Positions 27,398-36,476 of a stretch of DNA of 64,000 bases are shown here, in pieces (positions within the stretch are counted from its first letter, which is position 1; each line of letters starts with the position of its first letter). The notes below the pieces were generated by a model that was not told the origin of the DNA, made no database searches, and was given only the letters and a program-made list of their open reading frames with translations. Source of the DNA: Gelidibacter gilvus (GTDB taxonomy: Bacteria > Bacteroidota > Bacteroidia > Flavobacteriales > Flavobacteriaceae); the NCBI RefSeq assembly GCF_004115975.1, contig NZ_SDDZ01000006.1:124001-188000 (forward strand), written 5' to 3'. The translations under genes were made by a program, and so were the position numbers.

Positions 27398-28180
27398 TTA
27401 TAGCGTATAAAATATATCGGTTACAAAAACGGCGATAAAGTCAATTATAAACAGCAACATAGACGTATAAACCACCGCTGAGTTTGATGCTTCTCCCACA
27501 CCAACGGTGCCTTTGGCGCAATTATATCCTTTATAGGTTCCTACAAGACCAATGGCAAATCCAAAGAAAAATGTTTTGACCGTTGCGGGAAAAACGTCAC
27601 TAAATTTCAAGGCATCAAAAACTTGATTAAAATAAAGCGTATAGGATACTCCACCTTTTAAGTTTTCTACAATTGCCGAACCCACAAGTGCAACGGCATC
27701 GCCCAAAATCACCAATAAAGGCAACATGAGCGTAACGGCAAGAATCCGGGTGACTACCAAATATTTAAACGGATTGGTACCTGAAACTTCCATGGCATCA
27801 ATCTGCTCGGTCACGCGCATCGAACCAATCTCGGCTCCTATCCCTGACCCGATCCTTCCGGCACAGATCAACGCAATAATCACCGGACCAATCTCTCTAA
27901 CGATGGACAGACTGATCATGGACGGCATCCAAGATTCCGCTCCAAACTGCGTCAAAGTAGGTCGGGACTGCAACGTAAAAACCAGTCCTAAAATAAATCC
28001 GGTCACGATCACCAAAAACAAGGACCGGTTACCCATATTGTAGCATTGCCGGAGGAGCTCCCTAAACTCAAAAGGTTTACTGAACAATTCCCTAAAAAAC
28101 CGACCGGCAAAAAAAGCCATATCGCCTATTTCAGCAAAAAACGATTTGATACGGTCTAAAAAGGAGTTTGGCTTGGACAT
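27398..28180 (-). CDS. mlaE: ABC transporter permease, MlaE family
   Basis: 260 residues with about five membrane helices. The MlaE-family core SIVREIGPVIIALICAGRIG followed by GAEIGSMRVTEQIDAMEVSG is the most conserved region of these permeases (about 90-140). The N-terminal helix (FFAEIGDMAFFAGRFFREL) is amphipathic. It is the first gene of mlaEFD. The local genes lack MlaA, MlaB and MlaC, as is usual for Bacteroidota. Confidence 0.92.
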   Translation of the reverse strand: MSKPNSFLDRIKSFFAEIGDMAFFAGRFFRELFSKPFEFRELLRQCYNMGNRSLFLVIVTGFILGLVFTLQSRPTLTQFGAESWMPSMISLSIVREIGPVIIALICAGRIGSGIGAEIGSMRVTEQIDAMEVSGTNPFKYLVVTRILAVTLMLPLLVILGDAVALVGSAIVENLKGGVSYTLYFNQVFDALKFSDVFPATVKTFFFGFAIGLVGTYKGYNCAKGTVGVGEASNSAVVYTSMLLFIIDFIAVFVTDIFYTL

Positions 28181-28590
28181 TTAATTAAAGGTGGTAAGTT
28201 TCAAATATAAGTAGGAATTTTTTCTAAATACATGATTTGGGTCAGTATTGAGAAATCAGTTCTGATCTTGAACATTTCCTAGACCTCTAAAATCTAGAAT
28301 TTTCAGATATATTTTGGTCTTGAATTTTTACTAGAAGTCAGAATCAAGTCTTAGTGGTTTTAAAAGCCGTCAATTCTCTTGAGTTTTTAATGCCATCATC
28401 ATGACCCTTAATTTGCCATGATACTTATCATCCCTTTCTTAAAATAATCTTTATACTTTTGATTACAATTTATCAAATTTGAATAATCACCTATGCAAAT
28501 AGATTTATTGAAAAGATAGACTTCAGTTTTCAACACACAATGCCCTGGTTGTAATTAATCGTTACTTTCCAAAAAAACAAGTTCAAACAT
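28181..28590. other. Divergent intergenic gap, no recognised feature
   Basis: 410 AT-rich bases between mlaE (minus) and the L,D-transpeptidase (plus). Promoters for both must lie here, but I see no convincing box, repeat or RNA structure. Confidence 0.45.
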
Positions 28591-29517
28591 ATGAAAAACA
28601 TTTCAGTATTTATTCTTAGCCTCACACTTATGGGCTGTGTCAATTCTCATAAAACCAATAATGAAAAAGAAGAAATTGTAAAAACCTCAAAAGTAGAAAA
28701 GCCAATTGTGCCCATAGAAATAACGATCAACAAAGATGTACCCATCCATTCCTATTTTAAATGGATGGACAGTATTGTGGCCACACATAACCGTACCCAC
28801 AATTATGCTATTGATGAATATCTCATTGTACACCATAACAAGTGGATCATAGACACTTTAGCAAATACAGATTATTATTACCTAATGGATAAAGGAATTT
28901 TTAACGAAGATTCTCAGGCCTTAATAGCTTTAAAAAAAGATCAGGTGTTAATTATTCCAGATTCGTTAGAGACTCTGGATCTGAGAGCCCAACTTAGTAA
29001 CACCTATCTCGAACTCAATATTCCAGAATTTCGACTTCGAATCATTCAGGATGAAAAGGAAGTTTACAAGTTTCCCGTACGCGTTGGAAAAGTAGGTAAA
29101 AAATATATGGTAATGGCCAAAGGCCATGTAGATATGAGAACTAAGACCGGGATTGGTGAAATAATCCGTGTCAATAAAGAACCGACATTTGCTAATCCTG
29201 TTACTAACAGTAAGTACAAAAAAACAGTTCGAGATGATGGTAAGGTCACTGCGTTGCCAGCAATTCCGTGGTTAGAACCCTCCATCAATGGTGTGCGTGT
29301 GGGCCAACTTATCCATCCTACCACCAATTTGGGAACTTTAGGAAGAGCGTCTTCCAATGGCTGTATTGGATTAAGAGAATCTCATGCATGGATTGTTTAT
29401 TACTATGCTCCACTCGGAACCAAAGTTGTTTCAAAATACGAATTGCATGGAACAGATGATCATGGAGAACCTGTGAAGTTTAAAGATATTTATCCGGGAT
29501 TTGAGAGTCTCAAATAA
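28591..29517 (+). CDS. L,D-transpeptidase (YkuD domain) lipoprotein
   Basis: 308 residues. A lipoprotein signal ends LTLMGC at Cys16, followed by a charged linker. The YkuD domain covers roughly 130-290, with the active-site histidine in LIHPTTN (His242) and the nucleophile in RASSNGC (Cys258). The classical S-H-G-C-(I/V)-R motif reads S-N-G-C-I-G here, so the motif histidine and arginine are replaced. It would form or remodel 3-3 cross-links in peptidoglycan, anchored at a membrane facing the periplasm. A strong terminator follows at 29607. Confidence 0.85.
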   Translation: MKNISVFILSLTLMGCVNSHKTNNEKEEIVKTSKVEKPIVPIEITINKDVPIHSYFKWMDSIVATHNRTHNYAIDEYLIVHHNKWIIDTLANTDYYYLMDKGIFNEDSQALIALKKDQVLIIPDSLETLDLRAQLSNTYLELNIPEFRLRIIQDEKEVYKFPVRVGKVGKKYMVMAKGHVDMRTKTGIGEIIRVNKEPTFANPVTNSKYKKTVRDDGKVTALPAIPWLEPSINGVRVGQLIHPTTNLGTLGRASSNGCIGLRESHAWIVYYYAPLGTKVVSKYELHGTDDHGEPVKFKDIYPGFESLK

Positions 29518-29606
29518 ATGGATCGCAATTAGTCTCGATAGCTACTAATGTAAAAATCTCCATCACCAACTCATACCGCCTATCTATCTGCCATTCAAAA
29601 AACACG

Positions 29607-29639
29607 AAAAGACCTCAATAAAAATAATTGAGGTCTTTT
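29607..29639 (+). terminator. Rho-independent terminator after the L,D-transpeptidase
   Basis: AAAAGACCTCAAT and ATTGAGGTCTTTT form a perfect 13-bp stem with a 7-base A/T loop, about 90 bases past the stop codon. The stem ends in a T-run on either strand, so it could also stop transcription arriving from the right. Confidence 0.85.
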
Positions 29640-29765
29640 GAACAAACTTAATTTTAATTTTCTAATCCTTAATGAACTGTTTAACAATCCTATCTTGATC
29701 GGTTGTTATTTTTATAGAATACGTCGCTTTATCTAAGTTTGAGATAATTTTGACATTAATCTATA

Positions 29766-29797
29766 AAGCCTCTTCAGTTTAAATTCCAGAGAGGCTT
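29766..29797 (-). terminator. Possible terminator downstream of the universal stress protein gene
   Basis: AAGCCTCT and AGAGGCTT form a perfect 8-bp stem around a 16-base loop, 36 bases past the minus-strand stop at 29834. The T-tract is short on the minus strand (TTTAT), so efficiency is uncertain. Confidence 0.5.
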
Positions 29798-29833
29798 ATG
29801 AAAATACATTAGGTTCGAATAGAAAAAGGCGAT

Positions 29834-30712
29834 CTAACGTATCACCAATAGAGGCATTTTTCTGTTTCTAATCAACAAATCGTTGGTGACACTTCCCACG
29901 AACAAAGAGGTGATATTATTCCCTCCTCGAGCTGAAACTACGACAATATCAAACACCCCCTTTTCTGCGTGAAGTTCAATGGCTTCAACCACTGAAAGTC
30001 CTTCCCTATCGGTATACCGAAAAGAAAGGTCTTCGCGAAGTTTAAATTTCTTTCGGAAATGTTTCACTTTTTCCTTGAGATGCAGCTTTGTTTTATCGAT
30101 TGCTTTTTCTGTGTTGATATATGGGAAGAAAAATGACGGAATATTATAAACATGCAAGCCTTCTATTTTTCCGCCAGACCGTTCGACCAAACTGTATGCA
30201 ACTTCAAAACATCTTGCAGAAGCAGAACTAAAATCCGTCGGAACCAATACACTTTCCATTTTATGTTTGGCCTCTTCCGGTACCAATAACACATGTGTAT
30301 CTAGCATTCGCACTAGTTTTTGGGTCAAAGCACCAGTACCTTGCAATTCATCTTTATTACCGGTGACCATGATATCAATTTGATATTCTTTGGCGAGGTG
30401 GCTCAGAATACTCTCTGTATAATCATCGGAAGTAATCAACACCGTATGCGGTACAGAAGCAGTATAATGTCTTTGGATAGATCGTTCCAAACCTCTATCC
30501 ACAATATCTTCTACCGTGATGCCTTCTTCGAGGAATTCATCGTAGAGATCGTATAATTTATATTGTTTGATGTTATGTGTAAAATATAAATGCTCAATAT
30601 TCCACACCTTACAAAGAAAACTAACATAGCTTAACAAAATGGGATCCATTTCGGTAAGGTCTAAAGCTACCATCAGTTTTAAGGTGTTGTCTAATTTTAT
30701 TTTCTTTGTCAT
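29834..30712 (-). CDS. Tandem-domain universal stress protein
   Basis: 292 residues made of two Usp domains (about 8-145 and 150-292). The second has ESVLVPTDFSSASARCFEVA and the ATP-site motif G-G-N-N-I-T-x8-GS in the region near 265-280; the first is degenerate. Cytosolic; binds ATP or AMP and modulates stress survival in characterised relatives. It lies 65 bases downstream of the BCCT transporter on the same strand, so the pair is probably co-transcribed and links osmotic transport to stress response. Confidence 0.88.
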   Translation of the reverse strand: MTKKIKLDNTLKLMVALDLTEMDPILLSYVSFLCKVWNIEHLYFTHNIKQYKLYDLYDEFLEEGITVEDIVDRGLERSIQRHYTASVPHTVLITSDDYTESILSHLAKEYQIDIMVTGNKDELQGTGALTQKLVRMLDTHVLLVPEEAKHKMESVLVPTDFSSASARCFEVAYSLVERSGGKIEGLHVYNIPSFFFPYINTEKAIDKTKLHLKEKVKHFRKKFKLREDLSFRYTDREGLSVVEAIELHAEKGVFDIVVVSARGGNNITSLFVGSVTNDLLIRNRKMPLLVIR

Positions 30713-30777
30713 TTGATTTTTTTAAGGTTTACTTTAAAGGGTTTTCAGTAGTATTCACAAATGTTATTCACAACATC

Positions 30778-32451
30778 TTAGATGTCAGTTATATTTGGTT
30801 TCTTTTTGGGTTGGGTTTCAGGGTCAATCTTTTTGAGATTTTTCTCTTCCCGTTCCTTGTTCACCAAATCAAGAATATTTTTCCTATAGGATTCCCTTTC
30901 CAGGAGTTTTTCCTGTCGTTCTGCTTTATCATAATCTTCATTAATCCCACGATACAGTGAAAAACACATCATTATCAAAAGAATGGCAAAGGGCAATCCG
31001 GAAATGGTCACTACGGTCTGTAGCGCATTCAATCCGCCACCATACATTAATACCGCCGCAATCAATCCTGTAGCCACGGCCCAAATTACTCGTTGGTATC
31101 TCGGGGTCTTTAATTTTCCACCAGAGGTAATACTATCCACCACCAAAGCACCTGAATCGGCCGAGGTAATAATAAAACTACAAATTAGGATCACTCCCAA
31201 TACTTTTAGCAACATCGCCAACGGAAACTTATCAAAAAACACATAAAGTGCGGTAGAAATATTATCATTCACCGCAGCAATCATGGCGGTATCCCCAAGT
31301 AGAATATCGCGCATGGTGGTTCCACCAAAGGCACTAAACCATAAGAACGTCACCAATGCCGGTAAAATTAGAACACAAAGAATAAACTCTTTTATGGTCC
31401 GTCCTCTAGAAATCCGGGCAATAAAAGTTCCGACGAATGGCGACCAAGAAATCCACCATCCCCAATACATAATGGTCCGTGTTTTTTGCCAATCAGTCCC
31501 CTGCAGGGATTCGGTCCAAGTGGACATGTCTACAAAGTGCACCAAATAACTTCCAATATTTTGGATATAGGATTTAAAAATAAAGGTCGTGGGACCCAAT
31601 ATCAAAATCAGTAAAAAGATCGCAGATGCTACTCTAACATTAAGCTTACTTAGCATTTGAACCCCTTTATTAACCCCACTAAAAGCTGAAATGGTAGCCG
31701 CTAAGGTAACGCCTACAATAATAAGCACTTGATAAAACAAGGTACTTGGCGTGCCAAATACATGCGTCAATCCGGAGTTGATCTGTCCTACGCCAAATCC
31801 AATGGTTGTTGCCAGACCAAAGAGCGTTGTAATGACCGCCATAATATCTATGACGTCACCCATCCACCCGTGGATTCTGTTGCCCAATAAAGGATAGAAC
31901 GCCGAACGCAAGGTTAATGGCATTTTGCGGTTGAAGGTAAAATACGCTAAGGAGAGTCCAACAACCGAGTAAATAGCCCATCCATGGATTCCATGGTGCA
32001 AAAAGGAGAAATTAATAGCCTCTTGAGCAATGAGCGCGGGTTCATGTCCTGCCAATCGTGGCGGATTTAAAAAATCCCTAACCGGATCTGCTATACTAAA
32101 AAGCACCAACCCATTTCCGATTCCAGCACTAAAGAGCATCGCAAACCATGCCCATAAGCTAAACTCAGGTTTTGATTTTGCTCCCCCAATACGGATCGCG
32201 CCGAATTTACTAAAAGCCATATATAAGCCGAAAACAATAAATAAATTTACCGATAAAGTGTAAATCCATCCACCATGCGCAGATACAAAGGTTTGGGCCA
32301 TTCCAAAATAGTAATCGGCTTCTTTCTCAAAAATCAGCGTAAACCCAACGGTAAAAATGATGACGGCAATTGCGCTTAAAAAAACAGTTTTATTTACAAC
32401 AAGACCTAAAAATCTTGAGGCACTTTCTTTTCTAGTGACTTTAATCGACAT
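30778..32451 (-). CDS. BCCT-family transporter (betaine/choline/carnitine type)
   Basis: 557 residues with about 12 membrane helices. The family signature AGIGNGLVLFSIADPVRDF replaces the usual glycine-rich MGIG(L) stretch, and the aromatic box is in YWGWWISWSPFVGTFIARIS, which binds quaternary ammonium groups. The long charged C-terminal tail (about 505-557) could be the osmosensing region described for BetP. It imports a trimethylammonium compound driven by sodium or protons. Substrate choice between betaine, choline and related compounds is not visible. Confidence 0.9.
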   Translation of the reverse strand: MSIKVTRKESASRFLGLVVNKTVFLSAIAVIIFTVGFTLIFEKEADYYFGMAQTFVSAHGGWIYTLSVNLFIVFGLYMAFSKFGAIRIGGAKSKPEFSLWAWFAMLFSAGIGNGLVLFSIADPVRDFLNPPRLAGHEPALIAQEAINFSFLHHGIHGWAIYSVVGLSLAYFTFNRKMPLTLRSAFYPLLGNRIHGWMGDVIDIMAVITTLFGLATTIGFGVGQINSGLTHVFGTPSTLFYQVLIIVGVTLAATISAFSGVNKGVQMLSKLNVRVASAIFLLILILGPTTFIFKSYIQNIGSYLVHFVDMSTWTESLQGTDWQKTRTIMYWGWWISWSPFVGTFIARISRGRTIKEFILCVLILPALVTFLWFSAFGGTTMRDILLGDTAMIAAVNDNISTALYVFFDKFPLAMLLKVLGVILICSFIITSADSGALVVDSITSGGKLKTPRYQRVIWAVATGLIAAVLMYGGGLNALQTVVTISGLPFAILLIMMCFSLYRGINEDYDKAERQEKLLERESYRKNILDLVNKEREEKNLKKIDPETQPKKKPNITDI

Positions 32452-33011
32452 ATTAATTTATTTATTCTAAATGACTGATCCAACTTACATTTTTTACAGA
32501 AGTGAAGGAATTATAAATATGGTGATCTCTCAAAATAGATCGTCCTAAAATACAAATAATAGTTAAAATATTTTATGCAGTAAGCCAATATAAAGGCTAG
32601 TGGAGTAAAATTAAAATGAAATAGGCTGTTAATTATTTCTGGTTTTAGTTAAATGGAGAGTACTGATCTTCATACATTCACTTTCGTAAATTATTGTTCT
32701 GTAGTATAGGGTATATAAGAGAGTTTTACAAATTTTTACTTAAAAGAAACTATAAGATGGCCAAGAGTGCTTGATTTATCATTTTAAACTTCATACGCGA
32801 TTGAAATTAGATTATTTAAGTATCTTAGATGCGTCCAATTTTTTAGAAAGAAAAGACCGACCACCATCTCATTTAAAATAGATCTAGTTACTTTTAAAAT
32901 AATGTTATCGTTTTTATTGAACAGCTGAACAAATAATTATTAACTTTTCAAGTTAAATACGTATTTTTGAGATAATCCAGACCAATAGGAGTTTAAGGTT
33001 AGAAGCATTTC

Positions 33012-33055
33012 TAAGATTTAATTGACATTCTACTAAGATCTAATTGATATTCTAC
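33012..33055. repeat. Two tandem 22-bp units upstream of the FemAB-like gene
   Basis: TAAGATTTAATTGACATTCTAC is followed directly by TAAGATCTAATTGATATTCTAC in register, with 20 of 22 bases identical. The pair lies about 180 bases before the start at 33236, inside a 784-base divergent gap (32452-33235) that otherwise shows only AT-rich sequence. A direct-repeat operator is possible. In the evidence text each unit is 22 bases, quoted only to show the two differences at positions 7 and 15. Confidence 0.6.
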
Positions 33056-33235
33056 CCCATAACTTTAATCGGTTAATTTAAATTGATAGTTTATCAACAT
33101 GAATTTTGTACCATTACGTTTCAAGTTAATATTAATCATCATTATTGGTTGAACATATTTGACTTAAAGTGTCCTTTAAATAGAGAGCAATGATTGAACA
33201 TCTATTTCTCAAAAATTTAAAATTTAAATAAACTT

Positions 33236-34285
33236 ATGATTGAAGGTATAAAAGATAAGAGCCAATGGAATGCAGAACTATCGTTGATAAAGCATTTAGA
33301 TGTTTATCACACCTATGACTATCATCATATTTCTAAAAACGAAGATGACTTACCAATCCTTTTAAAATATACTGAAGGTAATACGACATTGCTCTTGCCT
33401 CTACTTTTTAGACCTATTGAAAACACCGGTTATAATGACGCCACATCTGTATATGGATATGCAGGATTATTGACTGCAAACATTGATATAGATTTTGATA
33501 AGCGAAATTTTCAAAAAGAGCTTCACGAGTTTTTTGTTGAAAATAAAATTGTTTCTGTTTTTTCACGACTACATCCTTATATAAAACATCAGGAAAAGCC
33601 ACTTGTGGGACTAGGTAGCATTACGGCACTTGGGCAGGTCGTATATATCGATTTGAATGATACGCTAGAAGATCAGAGAAAAATGTTTAATAGGCGCATG
33701 AAAACTTATTTAAACAAATCACGTAAAATCTGTACCGTTATTGAAAGTAAACGTGAAGACCATCTTCAAACCTTTATGGAGTTGTATAGGGATACAATGA
33801 CGCGCGTGAATGCCGATAAAAGATATTTCTTTAGTGATGATTACTTTAAACAGTTGATGTCAAGTAAGGATTTCGAAGCAAAATTATTACTGAATATACA
33901 TAACGAATCACAATCCATGAGCGGAGGCGCATTGTTTCTAGTAAAAGGTAATTTTGTACAATACCATTTGTCTGCGCTTAATGAAGACTTCCACGATTTG
34001 AACAGCATTAAACTTATTATTGATGAAATGCGTATCAAATCGACCAATTCTGAATTTGATTATTTAAATCTCGGGGGTGGCAGGGGAAGTAATGAAGATT
34101 CACTATTCGCTTTTAAAAGTAGTTTTTCTAAAAAATTTAAAGATTTTAAAATCTGGAAATATATAGTCGATGAAAAAATGTATGACATATTGACAGAAAA
34201 TCACTTAAGGGAATCAACTGAGAATGAACACATTGATCCTGAGTTTTTTCCAGCGTACCGCTCCTCTGTAAATATGCATTCGTGA
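33236..34285 (+). CDS. FemAB/GNAT-fold acyl- or aminoacyl-transferase
   Basis: 349 residues resembling FemAB-like acyltransferases with two GNAT-type lobes. The N-terminal lobe has DVYHTYDYHHI and VYGYAGLL near 80. The C-terminal lobe has FMELYRDTMTRVNADKRYFF, GGALFLVKGNFVQYHLSA and YLNLGGGRGSNEDSLFAFKSSF near 275-295. Relatives add amino acids to lipid II or nucleotide-sugar intermediates; others act in exopolysaccharide or peptide pathways. No signal peptide is seen. It stands alone between two gaps of 784 and 529 bases, so context gives no partner. Confidence 0.75.
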   Translation: MIEGIKDKSQWNAELSLIKHLDVYHTYDYHHISKNEDDLPILLKYTEGNTTLLLPLLFRPIENTGYNDATSVYGYAGLLTANIDIDFDKRNFQKELHEFFVENKIVSVFSRLHPYIKHQEKPLVGLGSITALGQVVYIDLNDTLEDQRKMFNRRMKTYLNKSRKICTVIESKREDHLQTFMELYRDTMTRVNADKRYFFSDDYFKQLMSSKDFEAKLLLNIHNESQSMSGGALFLVKGNFVQYHLSALNEDFHDLNSIKLIIDEMRIKSTNSEFDYLNLGGGRGSNEDSLFAFKSSFSKKFKDFKIWKYIVDEKMYDILTENHLRESTENEHIDPEFFPAYRSSVNMHS

Positions 34286-34814
34286 GAGATTACCCTTTTC
34301 TGAATTGAAAATGTATTCTCCTTTTTTCTACTTAAGAACGTATTCTATTAGAATTTCCCAATAAAATTAATTAGGCGCTAATATCCTTGTTGACTAGAGA
34401 TTTTCCTTGGACGGAGTGTCATTATATTTTTGGTTTTTAACCGATATTACTTATAAAGTACGTGTTGATATCAAATGACACCACATTCCATCACTCATGA
34501 GATCACATGTATTTAAAAATGGTATTCATATAAATCCTTCTTGCCAAAATTGAATTTACAACAAACCCATGGAATCCTAAATTAAATTAAACCTTAATCT
34601 CTTTCTGACATATTCTCGAACTTCCTTATCTTGATCCGAAAGTTCCTAAACATAAAAAGTATTTTTGATAGTTTTACAAATATTACCTAGCATTAGGAAT
34701 TTAAAATACCTTTAGAGCCCACTTAAGATAGTTCATTAATTTTAACTTCAACCGTAAATGGAACATGCCGGTTTTCAACAAAGCAATTTCTAAAGCACCA
34801 AAAGCAATTAAAAA
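34286..34814. other. Intergenic gap, no recognised gene
   Basis: 529 AT-rich bases. A TATTTTTG sequence at 34660-34667 matches the TAnnTTTG -7 box and could start the crp-type transcript, but it is about 150 bases from that gene and no matching upstream element was seen. No repeat or stable hairpin stands out. Confidence 0.4.
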
Positions 34815-35447
34815 ATGATCAATGAATTGAAAGAAAGTTACGGGCACTTATTTGAAGATGCCTTGCTCAATGAAATAGTCCAAGTAGGAACTTTCAAAGA
34901 GATTCCAGAAGGTTTTAAGATGATGGAAATTGGCGAATATGTAAGATCCATGCCATTACTTATTTCTGGCGTTATTAAAGTATTACGGGAAGATAATGAA
35001 GGCGATGAACTTTTACTTTATTATTTGGAAAAAGGCGAAACCTGCTCCATGACCATGACCTGTTGCCTCGGTCAAAAACAAAGCGAAATCAGGGCCATTG
35101 CAGAAACAGATACCAAATTAATTATGGTGCCAGTTGCCAAAATGGAAGAATGGACGGCGAAATATAAGTCATGGCGAAATTTTGTTTTTGAAAGTTACCA
35201 TAATCGCATCAACGAATTGCTAATGACTTTAGACAGTATTGCTTTTTATCAAATGGACGAAAGATTGACACAGTATTTAATTGAAAAGGTCAGGGTCAAT
35301 GAGAATGATATTATCAATAGCACCCATCAGGAAATTGCCTACGATCTTTATACTTCTCGCGTCGTTATCTCAAGACTATTAAAAAAAATGGAGCAGCTTG
35401 GAAAGATAGAGCTCGGTAGAAACTATTTAAAAATAATAAAACTATAA
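34815..35447 (+). CDS. Crp/Fnr-family transcriptional regulator
   Basis: 210 residues. Residues 1-125 form the cyclic-nucleotide-binding-like beta barrel and the C-terminus has the winged HTH (about 165-200, STHQEIAYDLYTSRVVISRL with recognition helix SRVVISRLLKKMEQ). The cAMP phosphate-cassette arginine is absent. No N-terminal four-cysteine Fe-S motif is present, but Cys77, Cys83 and Cys84 cluster in GETCSMTMTCCLG. It lies next to a TauE/SafE gene and to promoters with TGTAAC-N4-GTTACA palindromes, its likely operators. A thiol-based or reactive-sulfur sensor is inferred from this context. Confidence 0.9.
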   Translation: MINELKESYGHLFEDALLNEIVQVGTFKEIPEGFKMMEIGEYVRSMPLLISGVIKVLREDNEGDELLLYYLEKGETCSMTMTCCLGQKQSEIRAIAETDTKLIMVPVAKMEEWTAKYKSWRNFVFESYHNRINELLMTLDSIAFYQMDERLTQYLIEKVRVNENDIINSTHQEIAYDLYTSRVVISRLLKKMEQLGKIELGRNYLKIIKL

Positions 35448-35453
35448 GGACTA

Positions 35454-35498
35454 TGTAACCAATGTTACCACATTTATCATGTAAACGGGGTATTTTTG
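35454..35498 (+). promoter_or_regulatory. Crp/Fnr-type operator and -7 box upstream of the TauE/SafE gene
   Basis: The palindrome TGTAAC-CAAT-GTTACC (35454-35469) is followed, exactly 21 bases later, by TATTTTTG (35491-35498), a match to the flavobacterial TAnnTTTG -7 box. The operator centre would sit about 41 bases before transcription start, the class II activator position, and no separate -33 TTG is needed. The start codon is at 35517. Confidence 0.8.
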
Positions 35499-35516
35499 AC
35501 GCACAAGTTATAATTT

Positions 35517-36329
35517 ATGGAATTAATTGAGATTTTTGGATATATAAGCGCATTGGCAATTGGCATTTCATTAGGCATTATTGGCGGGGGTGGATCAATT
35601 TTGGCAGTACCCGTTTTAGCATATCTATTTTCCATTGACGAAAAGGCCGCAACAGCCTATTCTTTATTTATTGTAGGTGCCAGTGCATTAGTTGGCGGAT
35701 TTCAACAACACCGTAAAGGATTCGTAGATTGGAGAACTGCATTTGTATTTGGCGTTCCGTCAATTGTTGGGGTCGCCTTAGTAAGATATTTTGTGATTCC
35801 TGCATTACCTGAATTATTTTTTACACTAGGTGATTTTGAATTTACAAGACGCATGGGAATGTTCGGATTTTTCGCCCTATTGATGATTCCGGCAGCAATC
35901 TCAATGCTTAAGGAGAATAAGAAAACCGTTTCAGATAAAACTCAAAAAGTCAAATACAACTATCCTTTAATCGTACTCGAAGGTTTACTCGTGGGTGGAA
36001 TCACTGGCTTGATTGGCGCAGGTGGCGGATTTTTAATCATTCCGGCACTCGTCATCTTGGCAAAAGTTGAAATGAAAGTTGCCGTTGGTACTTCCTTGAT
36101 GATCATCGCATTCAAATCACTTTTAGGTTTCTTTTTGGGAGACGCCTTAACCATGACCATAGATTGGGCGTTTTTGGCGTTTTTCACCGGTTTATCTTTT
36201 GTAGGGATATTTATTGGCAGCTATCTGAGTAATTTTATAAATGGTAAAAAATTGAAGAAAGCTTTTGGTTATTTCATTTTTGTCATGGCATTCTTCATTT
36301 TCTACATGGAATTTATAGTCAAACAATAA
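35517..36329 (+). CDS. TauE/SafE-family sulfite/organosulfonate exporter-like permease
   Basis: 270 residues with about eight membrane helices in two homologous halves. The duplicated glycine motif appears as GIIGGGGSILAVPVLAYL near residue 20 and GLIGAGGGFLIIPALVIL near 165. Family members export sulfite, sulfoacetate or related sulfur anions. Placement between a Crp-type regulator and an MBL-rhodanese gene, with the same operator upstream, supports sulfite or thiosulfate efflux during sulfide oxidation. Confidence 0.88.
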   Translation: MELIEIFGYISALAIGISLGIIGGGGSILAVPVLAYLFSIDEKAATAYSLFIVGASALVGGFQQHRKGFVDWRTAFVFGVPSIVGVALVRYFVIPALPELFFTLGDFEFTRRMGMFGFFALLMIPAAISMLKENKKTVSDKTQKVKYNYPLIVLEGLLVGGITGLIGAGGGFLIIPALVILAKVEMKVAVGTSLMIIAFKSLLGFFLGDALTMTIDWAFLAFFTGLSFVGIFIGSYLSNFINGKKLKKAFGYFIFVMAFFIFYMEFIVKQ

Positions 36330-36331
36330 TA

Positions 36332-36376
36332 TGTAACTTAGGTTACTGCAGGGATTTATAAGTGTTTATACATTTG
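36332..36376 (+). promoter_or_regulatory. Crp/Fnr-type operator and -7 box upstream of the first MBL-rhodanese gene
   Basis: TGTAAC-TTAG-GTTACT (36332-36347), a 21-base spacer, then TACATTTG (36369-36376), a full TAnnTTTG match. Layout is identical to that at 35454. The operon start codon is at 36477, leaving a leader of roughly 95 bases that contains the hairpin at 36439. Confidence 0.8.
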
Positions 36377-36438
36377 AACAAAATTCGCTCCTCAAGACGG
36401 GTTCTACAGAGGAAAAACTCACAAATTATTATTAAAAT

Positions 36439-36460
36439 TTCTTCGATCGGCATCGAAGAA
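36439..36460 (+). promoter_or_regulatory. Perfect hairpin in the leader of the MBL-rhodanese operon
   Basis: TTCTTCGAT and ATCGAAGAA form a perfect 9-bp stem with a CGGC tetraloop, ending 16 bases before the start codon. It lacks a T-tract, so it is not a normal terminator. It could stabilise the mRNA, hold back ribosomes or be a protein site in DNA. Confidence 0.6.
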
Positions 36461-36476
36461 GCAAATATTTAAAACA

